Of a DNA stretch of 64,000 nucleotides, positions 26,419-34,060 are shown in pieces. A model generated the notes under the pieces. It made no database searches. It was not told the origin of the DNA and saw only the letters and a list, made by a program, of their open reading frames with translations. The position numbers and the translations under genes were made by a program. Source of the DNA: JADJSS01 sp964490845 (GTDB lineage Bacteria > Bacteroidota > Bacteroidia > Chitinophagales > JADIYW01); the NCBI GenBank assembly GCA_964490845.1, contig CAZBED010000005.1:132239-196238 (forward strand), given 5' to 3'. Every line of letters begins with the position of its first letter. The stretch's first letter is position 1.

Positions 26419-27369
26419 ATGTCTTCATCAAAAATAAAATATACACAATCTATAAAAAAATGGGCCGCAGAACTGGGTTTTTCACACTGTGGTATCGCCA
26501 AAGCTGAATACCTGGAATCGGAAGCATCGCACCTCGAAGAATGGCTGAAACAAGGCTATCACGGAGAAATGCGCTACATGGAAAATCACTTTGATATGCG
26601 GCTGGATCCGCGCAAACTGGTAAACGGCGCAAAATCCGTCATCTCACTGAGTTATAATTATTATACAGACAAAAAACAAACCGCGGTTCCGAAAGTCCCC
26701 CTCCAATCGCCTCCTAAAATATCCATGTATGCTTATGGCGAAGATTACCATCACGTGGTAAAAGACAAACTGAAGATTTTATTGCAACAAATTAAAGAAG
26801 CCGCAGGAGACATACACGGTCGTGTTTTTGTGGACTCAGCGCCGGTACTGGAGCGCCCCTGGGCCGTAAAGAGCGGACTGGGCTGGATAGGCAAACATTC
26901 ACTGCTTATACACAAACAGCACGGTTCGTTTTTTTTTCTTGCAGAAATTATCCTTGACCTGGAACTGGATTACGACACGCCATTTCCTACTGACCACTGC
27001 GGTACCTGTACCGCCTGTATCGATGCCTGTCCAACACGTGCCATCGTTGCCAACCGGGTTGTAGATGGAAGCAGGTGTATTTCTTATCTGACAATAGAGC
27101 TGAAAGAAGCTATACCGGACGAATTTAAAGGAAAGATGGATAACTGGATGTTTGGCTGCGATATTTGTCAGACAATATGTCCATGGAACCGGTTTTCGCA
27201 TACCAACAGCGAACCGAAGTTTGTGCCGGATTCACGTCTACTGAATATGACACGCCGGGAATGGCAGGAAATAACGGAAGATGTCTTTAAAGAAGTTTTT
27301 AAAAAATCACCGGTTAAACGAACGGGTTATGAGGGGTTAAAACGGAATGTGGTCTTTTTAGAAGGGTAA
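26419..27369 (+). CDS. queG: epoxyqueuosine reductase QueG
   Basis: QueG reduces epoxyqueuosine in tRNA to queuosine, using cobalamin and two [4Fe-4S] clusters. In 316 residues I see the DUF1730 N-terminal region, with the family's GLGWIGKHSLLIHK segment. The iron-sulfur motifs are DHCGTCTACIDACPTRAI (CxxCxxCxxxCP) and GCDICQTICPWN. The protein is of the shorter QueG form, lacking the C-terminal HEAT repeats. Paired with the QueD-like gene at 13.5 kb it suggests a working queuosine pathway. Confidence 0.95.
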   Translation: MSSSKIKYTQSIKKWAAELGFSHCGIAKAEYLESEASHLEEWLKQGYHGEMRYMENHFDMRLDPRKLVNGAKSVISLSYNYYTDKKQTAVPKVPLQSPPKISMYAYGEDYHHVVKDKLKILLQQIKEAAGDIHGRVFVDSAPVLERPWAVKSGLGWIGKHSLLIHKQHGSFFFLAEIILDLELDYDTPFPTDHCGTCTACIDACPTRAIVANRVVDGSRCISYLTIELKEAIPDEFKGKMDNWMFGCDICQTICPWNRFSHTNSEPKFVPDSRLLNMTRREWQEITEDVFKEVFKKSPVKRTGYEGLKRNVVFLEG

Positions 27370-27532
27370 GTGTCAATAGAATTTGACTCGAATCTATCGC
27401 AGAGGAGGAAATGTGACTCTTTTAGCCATTCCAAAGAAAGCAGAAATCCTGCGGACTTATTGTATACCGGTCAGTAAAAATAAGGTGTATAACTTTCAAT
27501 ATTTTTTAGAAAAAAAAGGGTAACTTTAATTT

Positions 27533-27548
27533 ACTCTTCAGGAAGAGT
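27533..27548. repeat. short inverted repeat in the leader of a lipoprotein gene
   Basis: ACTCTTC (27533-27539) and GAAGAGT (27542-27548) form a 7-bp inverted repeat with only two bases between, 24 bases before the ATG at 27573. It could be an operator; as an RNA hairpin the loop would be too small without opening base pairs. The rest of the 203-base gap after queG shows nothing I can name. Confidence 0.3.
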
Positions 27549-27572
27549 ATGTAAACCAAAAAATAAACCACT

Positions 27573-28160
27573 ATGAAAAAGTTATGGATGATTACCCTGG
27601 CGGCAGGGGTTATTTTTACCGCATGCAAACCCAAAACTACCATTACCAGCGACGATGGCAACTCAAAAGTTAGCGTAGATATCAGCGAGATGCAAAACTC
27701 TGCTGATGAGATGAATAAGAAAATTGAAGAGTTGAAAAAATTATCACCGCTTACGGTTGCACAAATTAAAGTTCTGCTGCCTGAGGAGTTGTTGGGTATG
27801 AAACGTTCGAGTTTTAATTCTACCGCCGCTATGGGCTTTGCAACGGGCGATGCAGAATACAGAAAAGATGATACCACTACCCTTCATCTGACCATTTGGG
27901 ACTGCGCCGGGGAAGCCGGTTCCGGATTTTATGCACTAAACTATTGGACAAAAATGTCTATGGAGTCTGAAAATGAAAGCGGCTATACAAAAACCGTAGA
28001 CTTTATGGACGGAAAGGCGGTAGAAGATTACAAAAAATACAACGATGCCTATACGCTGACATTTACCTCCGGTGACCGTTTAATGGTTACTCTGGCCGGA
28101 CAACATGTGCCATTAACTTCTTTGCAGGATGCAGCGAAATCACTGAATCTAAAAATATAG
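27573..28160 (+). CDS. putative lipoprotein, unknown function
   Basis: A 195-residue protein with a lipoprotein signal peptide (MKKLWMITLAAGVIFTAC, lipobox FTAC, Cys18). After it come a short Ser/Asp stretch (TTITSDDGNSKVSVDI), a helical segment (MNKKIEELKKLSPLTVAQIK) and a domain with LHLTIWDCAGEAGSGFYAL. I do not recognise the domain. It stands alone between queG and a gap of about 270 bases, and is probably an envelope lipoprotein. Confidence 0.72.
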   Translation: MKKLWMITLAAGVIFTACKPKTTITSDDGNSKVSVDISEMQNSADEMNKKIEELKKLSPLTVAQIKVLLPEELLGMKRSSFNSTAAMGFATGDAEYRKDDTTTLHLTIWDCAGEAGSGFYALNYWTKMSMESENESGYTKTVDFMDGKAVEDYKKYNDAYTLTFTSGDRLMVTLAGQHVPLTSLQDAAKSLNLKI

Positions 28161-28433
28161 GGATAAAATTATCTTTAGTTAAAGAAAAGCCTGTTATATC
28201 TAGGCTTCGCTTCAATATGGCTATTAGAAATAAAATGAAAAATGTCTAATATTGTTTGGCCTTATGAAAACGGAGGCTTACACTTAAAATATTATTTTTT
28301 TGTAATAATATTTATTTTAATATGTACGGATGACAACATTTAATTGGTTTCATACTGTCATTAATACAAAAAAGCGATATTTGAATATATTCCAATTGGA
28401 AAACGGCAGTGCTAACAAATAAAAATCATACCA

Positions 28434-29768
28434 TTAAGACTTACCCAAGATTAGAATACGAATAGAAACAATCGACCAAATTGTTAGTAATATCGTTGCT
28501 ATAACACTAGTAGGAACAATAACAAAAAGCATGGGTGGTGAGTAGGGTAAAAACTGATGTACACAACCACGTAATACATAAAAACCTACCGCTACTAGCC
28601 ACCATTTCACATCGATATCCGGAATAATGGAGGCTAGTGGAATCACAAACATAAGATACCAGGGCAAAAGCCTATGAATAAAGAAGCAAAAATAAATCAG
28701 TATAAAAGCTGAAGTTATCTGAATCAACCCGGAAATATCAATTTTTTTTCGATTTTGTAAAAATAGACCAAATACAAGAATACAAAGTAATATGGCGAGA
28801 ATACGAAAGAAAAGAATGACCTTTTCCTGCTGAATGTTTGCATTTACAGTACTTCTCCAGATTTCCAGCGCCAGAGCTGACAACGAGCCGGATGGACGCA
28901 TCTCACCAGCATATTGAAACGGAGCCAAAAAAGAGTATGGATGAAAAATACACCAACAAACCAAACAGACACCAACAATACACGTCCACAGCAATGCTTT
29001 CTGTTTATTTTTTTTAAGAAGTACCAAAAAAGCAACAGCAAGAAATGGAAAATATAAAAACTTTGAAGCCAAAGCCAGAATAGTGAATAAAGCAGATACA
29101 ACGGATTTGCCCTTATTTGCATAATCTAGCATTAACATGGTAAAAAAAACTGCAACAATATCATTATGTCCCTGAGCGGCTATTTCAAACAAACAAACAG
29201 AAGATAATAAAAACGGGTAAAGATAATTCCTTTTACGAATTAAGTAAAATAATAGAATTACAAACAGAACAATGATAACTTTATTCAGAAAAATAGCTTG
29301 AGTAACGGATGACATACTCACAGGCAGTAATGAGCTTAATAATAAAACAGGACCATATACACTTGGAACCTGCTGGTAAAGCGGGGAAACGTATTCATGA
29401 AATCTGTTTTTAAAGCCTGAGTTGAATGTTTCCAGAATATATGGATCATGGCCATTTCTAGCAAATTCACCATAGTATATATAGCTATACAAATCGTTAG
29501 TAGTTAGAGGAGGACAAATAAGCAGAAAAAATAGAGCACTGTAAATTTTCCAATCGACAATAAATTTGAACGATTTAAGTTTAATCAAATCAAATGAACC
29601 TATCGTGACAAAGAAAATGGCAGTAGCCATATCAAGAGAAATGAAAACCCCTGAAAATATATCAGGATAGTTACCATCAACGACAAACGATCCCGTAATC
29701 CAAAAACGCAACCATCCTGCGAGTGAAAAAAGTATAGAGCCAGTTAAAATTTTAGAGGTTGCATTCAT
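28434..29768 (-). CDS. GT-C type polyprenol-phosphate-dependent mannosyltransferase-like protein
   Basis: A protein with about twelve hydrophobic segments. The first large loop carries NDLYSYIYYGEFARNGHDPY, typical of GT-C enzymes (MptB/GT87-like) where the acidic residue is catalytic, then PSVYGPVLLL and AAQGHNDIVAVFF. The family takes sugar from polyprenyl-phosphate donors and works on the outer face of the inner membrane. An in-frame ATG at 29807 would add 13 residues; I prefer the second Met (MNATSKILTG), but this is uncertain. A TATATTTG -7-like box lies at 29844-29851 on this strand. Donor and acceptor are unknown. Confidence 0.75.
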   Translation of the reverse strand: MNATSKILTGSILFSLAGWLRFWITGSFVVDGNYPDIFSGVFISLDMATAIFFVTIGSFDLIKLKSFKFIVDWKIYSALFFLLICPPLTTNDLYSYIYYGEFARNGHDPYILETFNSGFKNRFHEYVSPLYQQVPSVYGPVLLLSSLLPVSMSSVTQAIFLNKVIIVLFVILLFYLIRKRNYLYPFLLSSVCLFEIAAQGHNDIVAVFFTMLMLDYANKGKSVVSALFTILALASKFLYFPFLAVAFLVLLKKNKQKALLWTCIVGVCLVCWCIFHPYSFLAPFQYAGEMRPSGSLSALALEIWRSTVNANIQQEKVILFFRILAILLCILVFGLFLQNRKKIDISGLIQITSAFILIYFCFFIHRLLPWYLMFVIPLASIIPDIDVKWWLVAVGFYVLRGCVHQFLPYSPPMLFVIVPTSVIATILLTIWSIVSIRILILGKS

Positions 29769-30004
29769 ACGATGAAACGATAAAATGAAATAGTACAGTA
29801 TAAACAATAAATAAGAATGTATTTAAACATTTAAACAATGATACAAATATATTCTCATTCTGGCTACAGACATCATTTTTTTATGTACATTTTATAAATT
29901 TTCAGCAGTGCAGCACACAAAATAAAGTAAATAATTAAAAGATATTTTAGGCGTAAAAATTTCAATAAAAAAGTCTTGTTACTAAATTAATTAATTAATA
30001 ATAT

Positions 30005-30024
30005 TTATACTCATATGAGTATAA
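30005..30024. repeat. 20-bp perfect palindrome between the cco locus and the GT-C gene
   Basis: The core TATACTCATATGAGTATA (30006-30023) is its own reverse complement, and one more pair extends it to 20 bp. It lies in a very AT-rich gap of about 280 bases, 61 bases after the TauE/SafE stop and about 200 bases before the GT-C start. It may be an operator, or a weak stem at the end of the cco transcript. The gap otherwise holds a -7-like box at 29844-29851 and nothing coding that I can support. Confidence 0.45.
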
Positions 30025-30084
30025 TAATCAATATATGTTGAATGCCTATTTATTCATACACTTGTAAACCTGCACCATTACAGA

Positions 30085-30801
30085 TTAATGTTTGCGGCAG
30101 CAATCCGCTTCCGTACCCTGATGGGTATGTTGCATCTCCGGGCTGATATACGGAATTCCTAAATTCAGGCCTCTCAAAATCAGCAGTACTGCCATGATTC
30201 CTACAAATACGGGTACCGACTTGCGCATCCGGTTGCGCAACTGTACAGAAACAAACTTGCCCATAACGGTTACGGTAATCATTACCGGAAATGTTCCTAA
30301 CCCGAATGCCGCCATAAACAAGGCACTCTGCCACACATGTCCGGTAGCTACCGCGCCCGCGATAGCCATATATACGAGGCCGCAGGGCAAAAACCCATTC
30401 AGAAAACCAATGAAAATATATGAATAGAATTGTTTGTCCTTTTTCAAGAGGTTGCCCAATGCCTGTTTAATGAAATTGGTGAAGGCGCTGATATACGATT
30501 TGTTGTTGTCGAGGTATTTGGAAAAGAACAGAAAAAAAAGAATGAGCACACCGAGCGCGATGGATAGAAATTGCTGGTAGCCGCCTATAAAAAATTGTCT
30601 TCCTACCAGTCCGAACAACACACCCATTGAAGCATAAGCAGTCATCCGGCCAAAGTTGTACAGTAAAATAAAAAGAAGACGTTGCCATTTTGGTTTATCA
30701 TATACCGGCAGCGACAAAGCTATCGGGCCGCACATTCCGACACAATGAAAACTGCCCAGAATTCCAATCATAAAACCGGCTGCCATGACAGAATAGAGCA
30801 T
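30085..30801 (-). CDS. TauE/SafE (DsbD_2/UreH-like) membrane protein of the cbb3 locus
   Basis: A 238-residue membrane protein with six hydrophobic segments. The N-terminal FHCVGMCGPIALSLP and the middle GFLNGFLPCGLVYMAI carry the cysteines and prolines of the SafE/DsbD transmembrane group (PF13386). Homologues sit at the end of many cbb3 gene clusters and are thought to help copper or cytochrome maturation; this is family knowledge, not shown here. Its start overlaps the stop of the FixH gene by one base, so it is cotranscribed with it as the last gene of the cco unit. Confidence 0.87.
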   Translation of the reverse strand: MLYSVMAAGFMIGILGSFHCVGMCGPIALSLPVYDKPKWQRLLFILLYNFGRMTAYASMGVLFGLVGRQFFIGGYQQFLSIALGVLILFFLFFSKYLDNNKSYISAFTNFIKQALGNLLKKDKQFYSYIFIGFLNGFLPCGLVYMAIAGAVATGHVWQSALFMAAFGLGTFPVMITVTVMGKFVSVQLRNRMRKSVPVFVGIMAVLLILRGLNLGIPYISPEMQHTHQGTEADCCRKH

Positions 30802-31238
30802 TACCGTGCGTTGTAAGATTGTTCAGAATAATAGGGTTTATTGTTGCTTTTCCAGCTTAACTGAACAGTATAAAGCCCCTTGGTTAATAAAGTTCCGGAA
30901 ATCAACTGGAGGCCGTTTGCATCAGGTTGCAATGCCAGCCTGAGGTCTTTTTTTTCATCAGATGGGCGCAAAAAATAAATCTTACCCTCAGTTATATTTT
31001 GTGCCGCTGCAACGGGAATTCGTATCTTCACCATACCTGCTGAATCTGATACAGACAACTGCCCCTGTAACTGATTCAGGTTATTCTTTCCGTCTATTAC
31101 CTGCTGATAGGCCAGTTCCTTCACATAATAGTTTTTATCCTGCATCTCGTTCGTCTGTCTGGAAGAAATATAAACCATCCCCAGCATAGCCACTACAAAA
31201 GCGATGTACACCAACATTATGCGATATCCCCAGTTCAT
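30801..31238 (-). CDS. ccoH: FixH/CcoH family protein
   Basis: A 145-residue protein with one N-terminal membrane span (YRIMLVYIAFVVAMLGMVYI) and a periplasmic immunoglobulin-like domain containing DKNYYVKELAYQQVIDGKNN, the FixH hallmark. CcoH is needed for stable assembly of cbb3 oxidase and interacts with CcoP in better studied species. It lies 12 bases after ccoG and overlaps the next gene by one base. Confidence 0.87.
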   Translation of the reverse strand: MNWGYRIMLVYIAFVVAMLGMVYISSRQTNEMQDKNYYVKELAYQQVIDGKNNLNQLQGQLSVSDSAGMVKIRIPVAAAQNITEGKIYFLRPSDEKKDLRLALQPDANGLQLISGTLLTKGLYTVQLSWKSNNKPYYSEQSYNAR

Positions 31239-31250
31239 CCGTCGTGTTTA

Positions 31251-32654
31251 TTATATAAATGGTCCTAAAAAACTTGTTTTAATAGTCTGTATCTTTTCTC
31301 CTCCCCTATACACAGCTATTTTAATATTGTTCTTTCGGCTGTGTATTGCTTTTTTATCCAAGATAATAAAAAATGTCGCTTCGTTCAGGCTTTCTTTTTT
31401 CAGGTTGAGAGCATGGCCACCAATTAACTTAATCTCACCCTTAACATCTTCCAGTTTTAGCTGTACCGCGAATTCTTTATTGGTTTTATTTATGATTTTT
31501 GCATTATACAGATTACTCAGCTTATTCTCCGGCAATTCCTGATATAATTGTCCTGCGGTGCGGGTGATATGGGCATCCACATCTTTTCGGGTAACTAATA
31601 ATACCGTAAGTATAGCCAGCAATACCACTAATAATGCGGTATATGCTTTTATCTTAGGTGTAAAGGTCAATTTTTTGCCTTCTGCAATTCCGTTCTCAGA
31701 GGCATAGCGGATAAGTCCTTTCGGCAACCCCACTTTTTCCATCATAAAATCACAGGCATCAATACAAGCCGTACAGTTAGTACAATCCAGTTGCGTACCA
31801 TTCCGGATGTCAATGCCAGTAGGGCAAACATTGACACATTGATGGCAGTCTATACAATCGCCGGCAGTACGTACTTCATTTTTTTTGAACTTCGCTCGAT
31901 TCTCCCCGCGTTTGTAGTCATAGGCTACGAGCATGGTATCTTTATCAAACAACACACCCTGCAACCTGCCGTAGGGACATATAGTAGTACAGACCAGTTC
32001 TCGGACAAATGCAAATACTCCATAAAACATTGCGGTAAAGGCAATCAAGCCGCCAAATAGCGCGAGATGTTCGGAAAGAGGCTCTTCAATGATTTTAATC
32101 AGCCTGTTCACTCCGAATATATAAGCGAGAAAGGTGTTGGCAATCAGAAAAGCAATGAATACAAAAATCAGGTGCTTCAGTAGTTTCTTTCCTATTTTTT
32201 TAGCTGTCCACTTTCCGTTATCCATCAATTTCTGTTCCGCCGGCGAACCTTCAATCAGCCATTCAATCGGACGAAATATCAATTCCATAAAAACGGTCTG
32301 CGGGCATACCCATCCGCAAAACAATCTTCCGTACACTACTGTAAACAATGCGATGAATATGATGAACGCAATCATAGCAATTGCAAAAATGTAAAAATCC
32401 TGAGGCCAAAAAATTTTACTGAACAGGATAAACTTCCCTTCTGGAATATTAAACTGTACAAATGGCATTCCGTTTACCTTAATAAACGGAAGGCCAAAAA
32501 ATACCAGTAAATAAAATATGGTTAGAATATTTCTGTAGTTGTAAAACCTACCATGAGGTTTAAGGGCATATACCCAGTTGCGTGCGCCTTTTTCTGTAAC
32601 AGTACTGACTCTGTCTCTGTATGATTCGGAGGGCTGCAATTCATCTAAATCCAT
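31251..32654 (-). CDS. ccoG: cbb3 oxidase accessory protein CcoG (FixG/RdxA)
   Basis: A 467-residue membrane iron-sulfur protein that acts as cupric reductase during cbb3 assembly. After the N-terminal span come VYGRLFCGWVCPQTVFMELI, with its CGWVCP motif, and FVRELVCTTICPYGRLQ. Two ferredoxin-type clusters follow, CIDCHQCVNVCPTGIDI and CTNCTACIDACD. The C-terminal third is the periplasmic Ig-like domain. Length and order are normal for CcoG. The start lies one base after the ccoP stop. Confidence 0.95.
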   Translation of the reverse strand: MDLDELQPSESYRDRVSTVTEKGARNWVYALKPHGRFYNYRNILTIFYLLVFFGLPFIKVNGMPFVQFNIPEGKFILFSKIFWPQDFYIFAIAMIAFIIFIALFTVVYGRLFCGWVCPQTVFMELIFRPIEWLIEGSPAEQKLMDNGKWTAKKIGKKLLKHLIFVFIAFLIANTFLAYIFGVNRLIKIIEEPLSEHLALFGGLIAFTAMFYGVFAFVRELVCTTICPYGRLQGVLFDKDTMLVAYDYKRGENRAKFKKNEVRTAGDCIDCHQCVNVCPTGIDIRNGTQLDCTNCTACIDACDFMMEKVGLPKGLIRYASENGIAEGKKLTFTPKIKAYTALLVVLLAILTVLLVTRKDVDAHITRTAGQLYQELPENKLSNLYNAKIINKTNKEFAVQLKLEDVKGEIKLIGGHALNLKKESLNEATFFIILDKKAIHSRKNNIKIAVYRGGEKIQTIKTSFLGPFI

Positions 32655-32655
32655 G

Positions 32656-33804
32656 TTATTTTGTTTTTGTGGAATCCACAGAGGCTGTCGCTCCGGTTGA
32701 TTCTACATACAGTTCGCCTTGTTTTTCTTTTGCCCCCGGAGGATTCGTACCTTTTAGTGATTCAATAAAACTTGCCAGTTCAGCAATCTGAGTTGGAGAA
32801 AAATCATCTTTCCAGGGTTTCATACCTTTTTCCACCCATCCGTATTTGATGGATTTAAAAACATCTTTGATGGAACCGCCATGTATCCAATAGGCATCTG
32901 TCAGATTAGGCCCGACGCCGCCTTGTCCTTTATCGCCGTGACAGGCTGCGCAGTTCATTGCAAAAAGTTTGCCGCCCCCTTCAATACCGGCTGCATCCAG
33001 CATAGCAACTGAATTTTCATCCACCTGATTACCCTGAAGTTTAAGTAAAGAGTCCTGCTGCGCCTGCGCTGCTTTCATTTCAATTTCAAATTCTTCAATT
33101 TGCATCGGGGCGGAATGGACAACATGATATCTGTACAGATAAATCATCGCAAATATGATAGTGGCAATGAAACTCACCGTAAACCAAGGCGGTGTGATAT
33201 TGTCTAACTCACGGATGCCGTCATAATTATGGCCGGTATCCATGTTACCTTCATCGTCGAGCGGTTTGAACTGATTGATGGTTTCCCAAAATGATTTTTC
33301 CTTTTTAGCTTCCGGACTGGATTTTCTGTATTCTTCGATTCCTGTCAAAAAGCGAAGTGCTTTGATAAAGAAAAAGATGATGGCTACCTCTATCAATATG
33401 ATGATTGAGAAACCATAAAAATATAATTTAGGCGTCCAGTCTGAAGCAGCAGGTGCAGGTGCCGCTGCTGTCGCCCCCCCCTGAGCAAAAGCACTAAATG
33501 TCAGCAGCAAGAACCCAATGAACAACACTGCATTTTTCGCACTGCCTCCTGTTTTCGGTTTATTATGCTTGTACAATTCAATCGCATTATTGACGGTTGC
33601 AGCCAATACCATTATAATTAATAGCAACACAACGGCAACTGTGCACAGAACGGTATTTACAGAAAGGGTAAGTCCGCCCGATGCAGCTGCTGCAACAGGA
33701 GGAGTGGCGGCTGCTGCCTGTGCAAACACGGCAGAGGAAGACAGCAATCCCAAAGACATCAATAAGGATGCTTTAATTTTATCATTTAGGTTATTTATTT
33801 TCAT
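32656..33804 (-). CDS. ccoP: cbb3 oxidase subunit III, mono-heme CcoP type with extended N-terminus
   Basis: Carries electrons to the cbb3 catalytic subunit. The CcoP N-terminal domain is recognised by YDGIRELDNITPPW (about 194-207) followed by a membrane span. A single cytochrome c domain has CAACH at 285-289 and a distal Met in KGMKPW. Proteobacterial CcoP has two hemes; here only one CxxCH exists, as in other Bacteroidota. The first 125 residues are unusual: a signal-like segment ending VFAQAAAATPP, a span around 54-70, then a second signal-like segment ending FAFAQ-type sequence (SAFAQGGATAAAPAPA), before the canonical CcoP span at about 130-150. Four spans in all are predicted. Confidence 0.9.
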   Translation of the reverse strand: MKINNLNDKIKASLLMSLGLLSSSAVFAQAAAATPPVAAAASGGLTLSVNTVLCTVAVVLLLIIMVLAATVNNAIELYKHNKPKTGGSAKNAVLFIGFLLLTFSAFAQGGATAAAPAPAASDWTPKLYFYGFSIIILIEVAIIFFFIKALRFLTGIEEYRKSSPEAKKEKSFWETINQFKPLDDEGNMDTGHNYDGIRELDNITPPWFTVSFIATIIFAMIYLYRYHVVHSAPMQIEEFEIEMKAAQAQQDSLLKLQGNQVDENSVAMLDAAGIEGGGKLFAMNCAACHGDKGQGGVGPNLTDAYWIHGGSIKDVFKSIKYGWVEKGMKPWKDDFSPTQIAELASFIESLKGTNPPGAKEKQGELYVESTGATASVDSTKTK

Positions 33805-33846
33805 CTGAATTGATTTTAGTATTTATAAGAAAATGGTATGCCTGAC

Positions 33847-34023
33847 TTATTTATCATTGGCTTCACTTTCCAGTGGAATATTTTTCATATGGTCAATGAA
33901 TCCGCTGTCGGCTTTCCAAACCCACACAGAAACGATCAGAAAAAATGCCACGAAAAGCAACAGGGAAGTCAACGGATAGATACTTACCCCTGTTATTGTT
34001 TCCAAATAATTTATAAATTTCAT
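33847..34023 (-). CDS. ccoQ: CcoQ-like small cbb3 oxidase subunit
   Basis: A 58-residue protein read from the ATG at 34021-34023 to TAA at 33847-33849. It begins MKFINYLETITGVSIYP, has one membrane span LTSLLLFVAFFLIVSVWVW (about 18-36) and a short acidic tail DSGFIDHMKNIPLESE. Position between ccoNO and ccoP and the single span with a WVW(K) end fit CcoQ/FixQ-type subunits, which stabilise the complex. Spacing is 37 bases after ccoNO and 42 before ccoP. Confidence 0.83.
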   Translation of the reverse strand: MKFINYLETITGVSIYPLTSLLLFVAFFLIVSVWVWKADSGFIDHMKNIPLESEANDK

Positions 34024-34060
34024 ACACGTGTTTTAATCTGTTTAAAAATACTTACTGCCA

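Noticed and set aside
27372..27387. GTCAA-N6-TTGAC inverted repeat after queG as an FNR site
   Set aside because: The half-sites point outward, the reverse of the Fnr layout, and no gene start is suitably placed.
28187..28207. AAGCCT/AGGCTT stem-loop after the lipoprotein gene as a terminator
   Set aside because: Only a 6-bp stem with a nine-base loop and no T-run.
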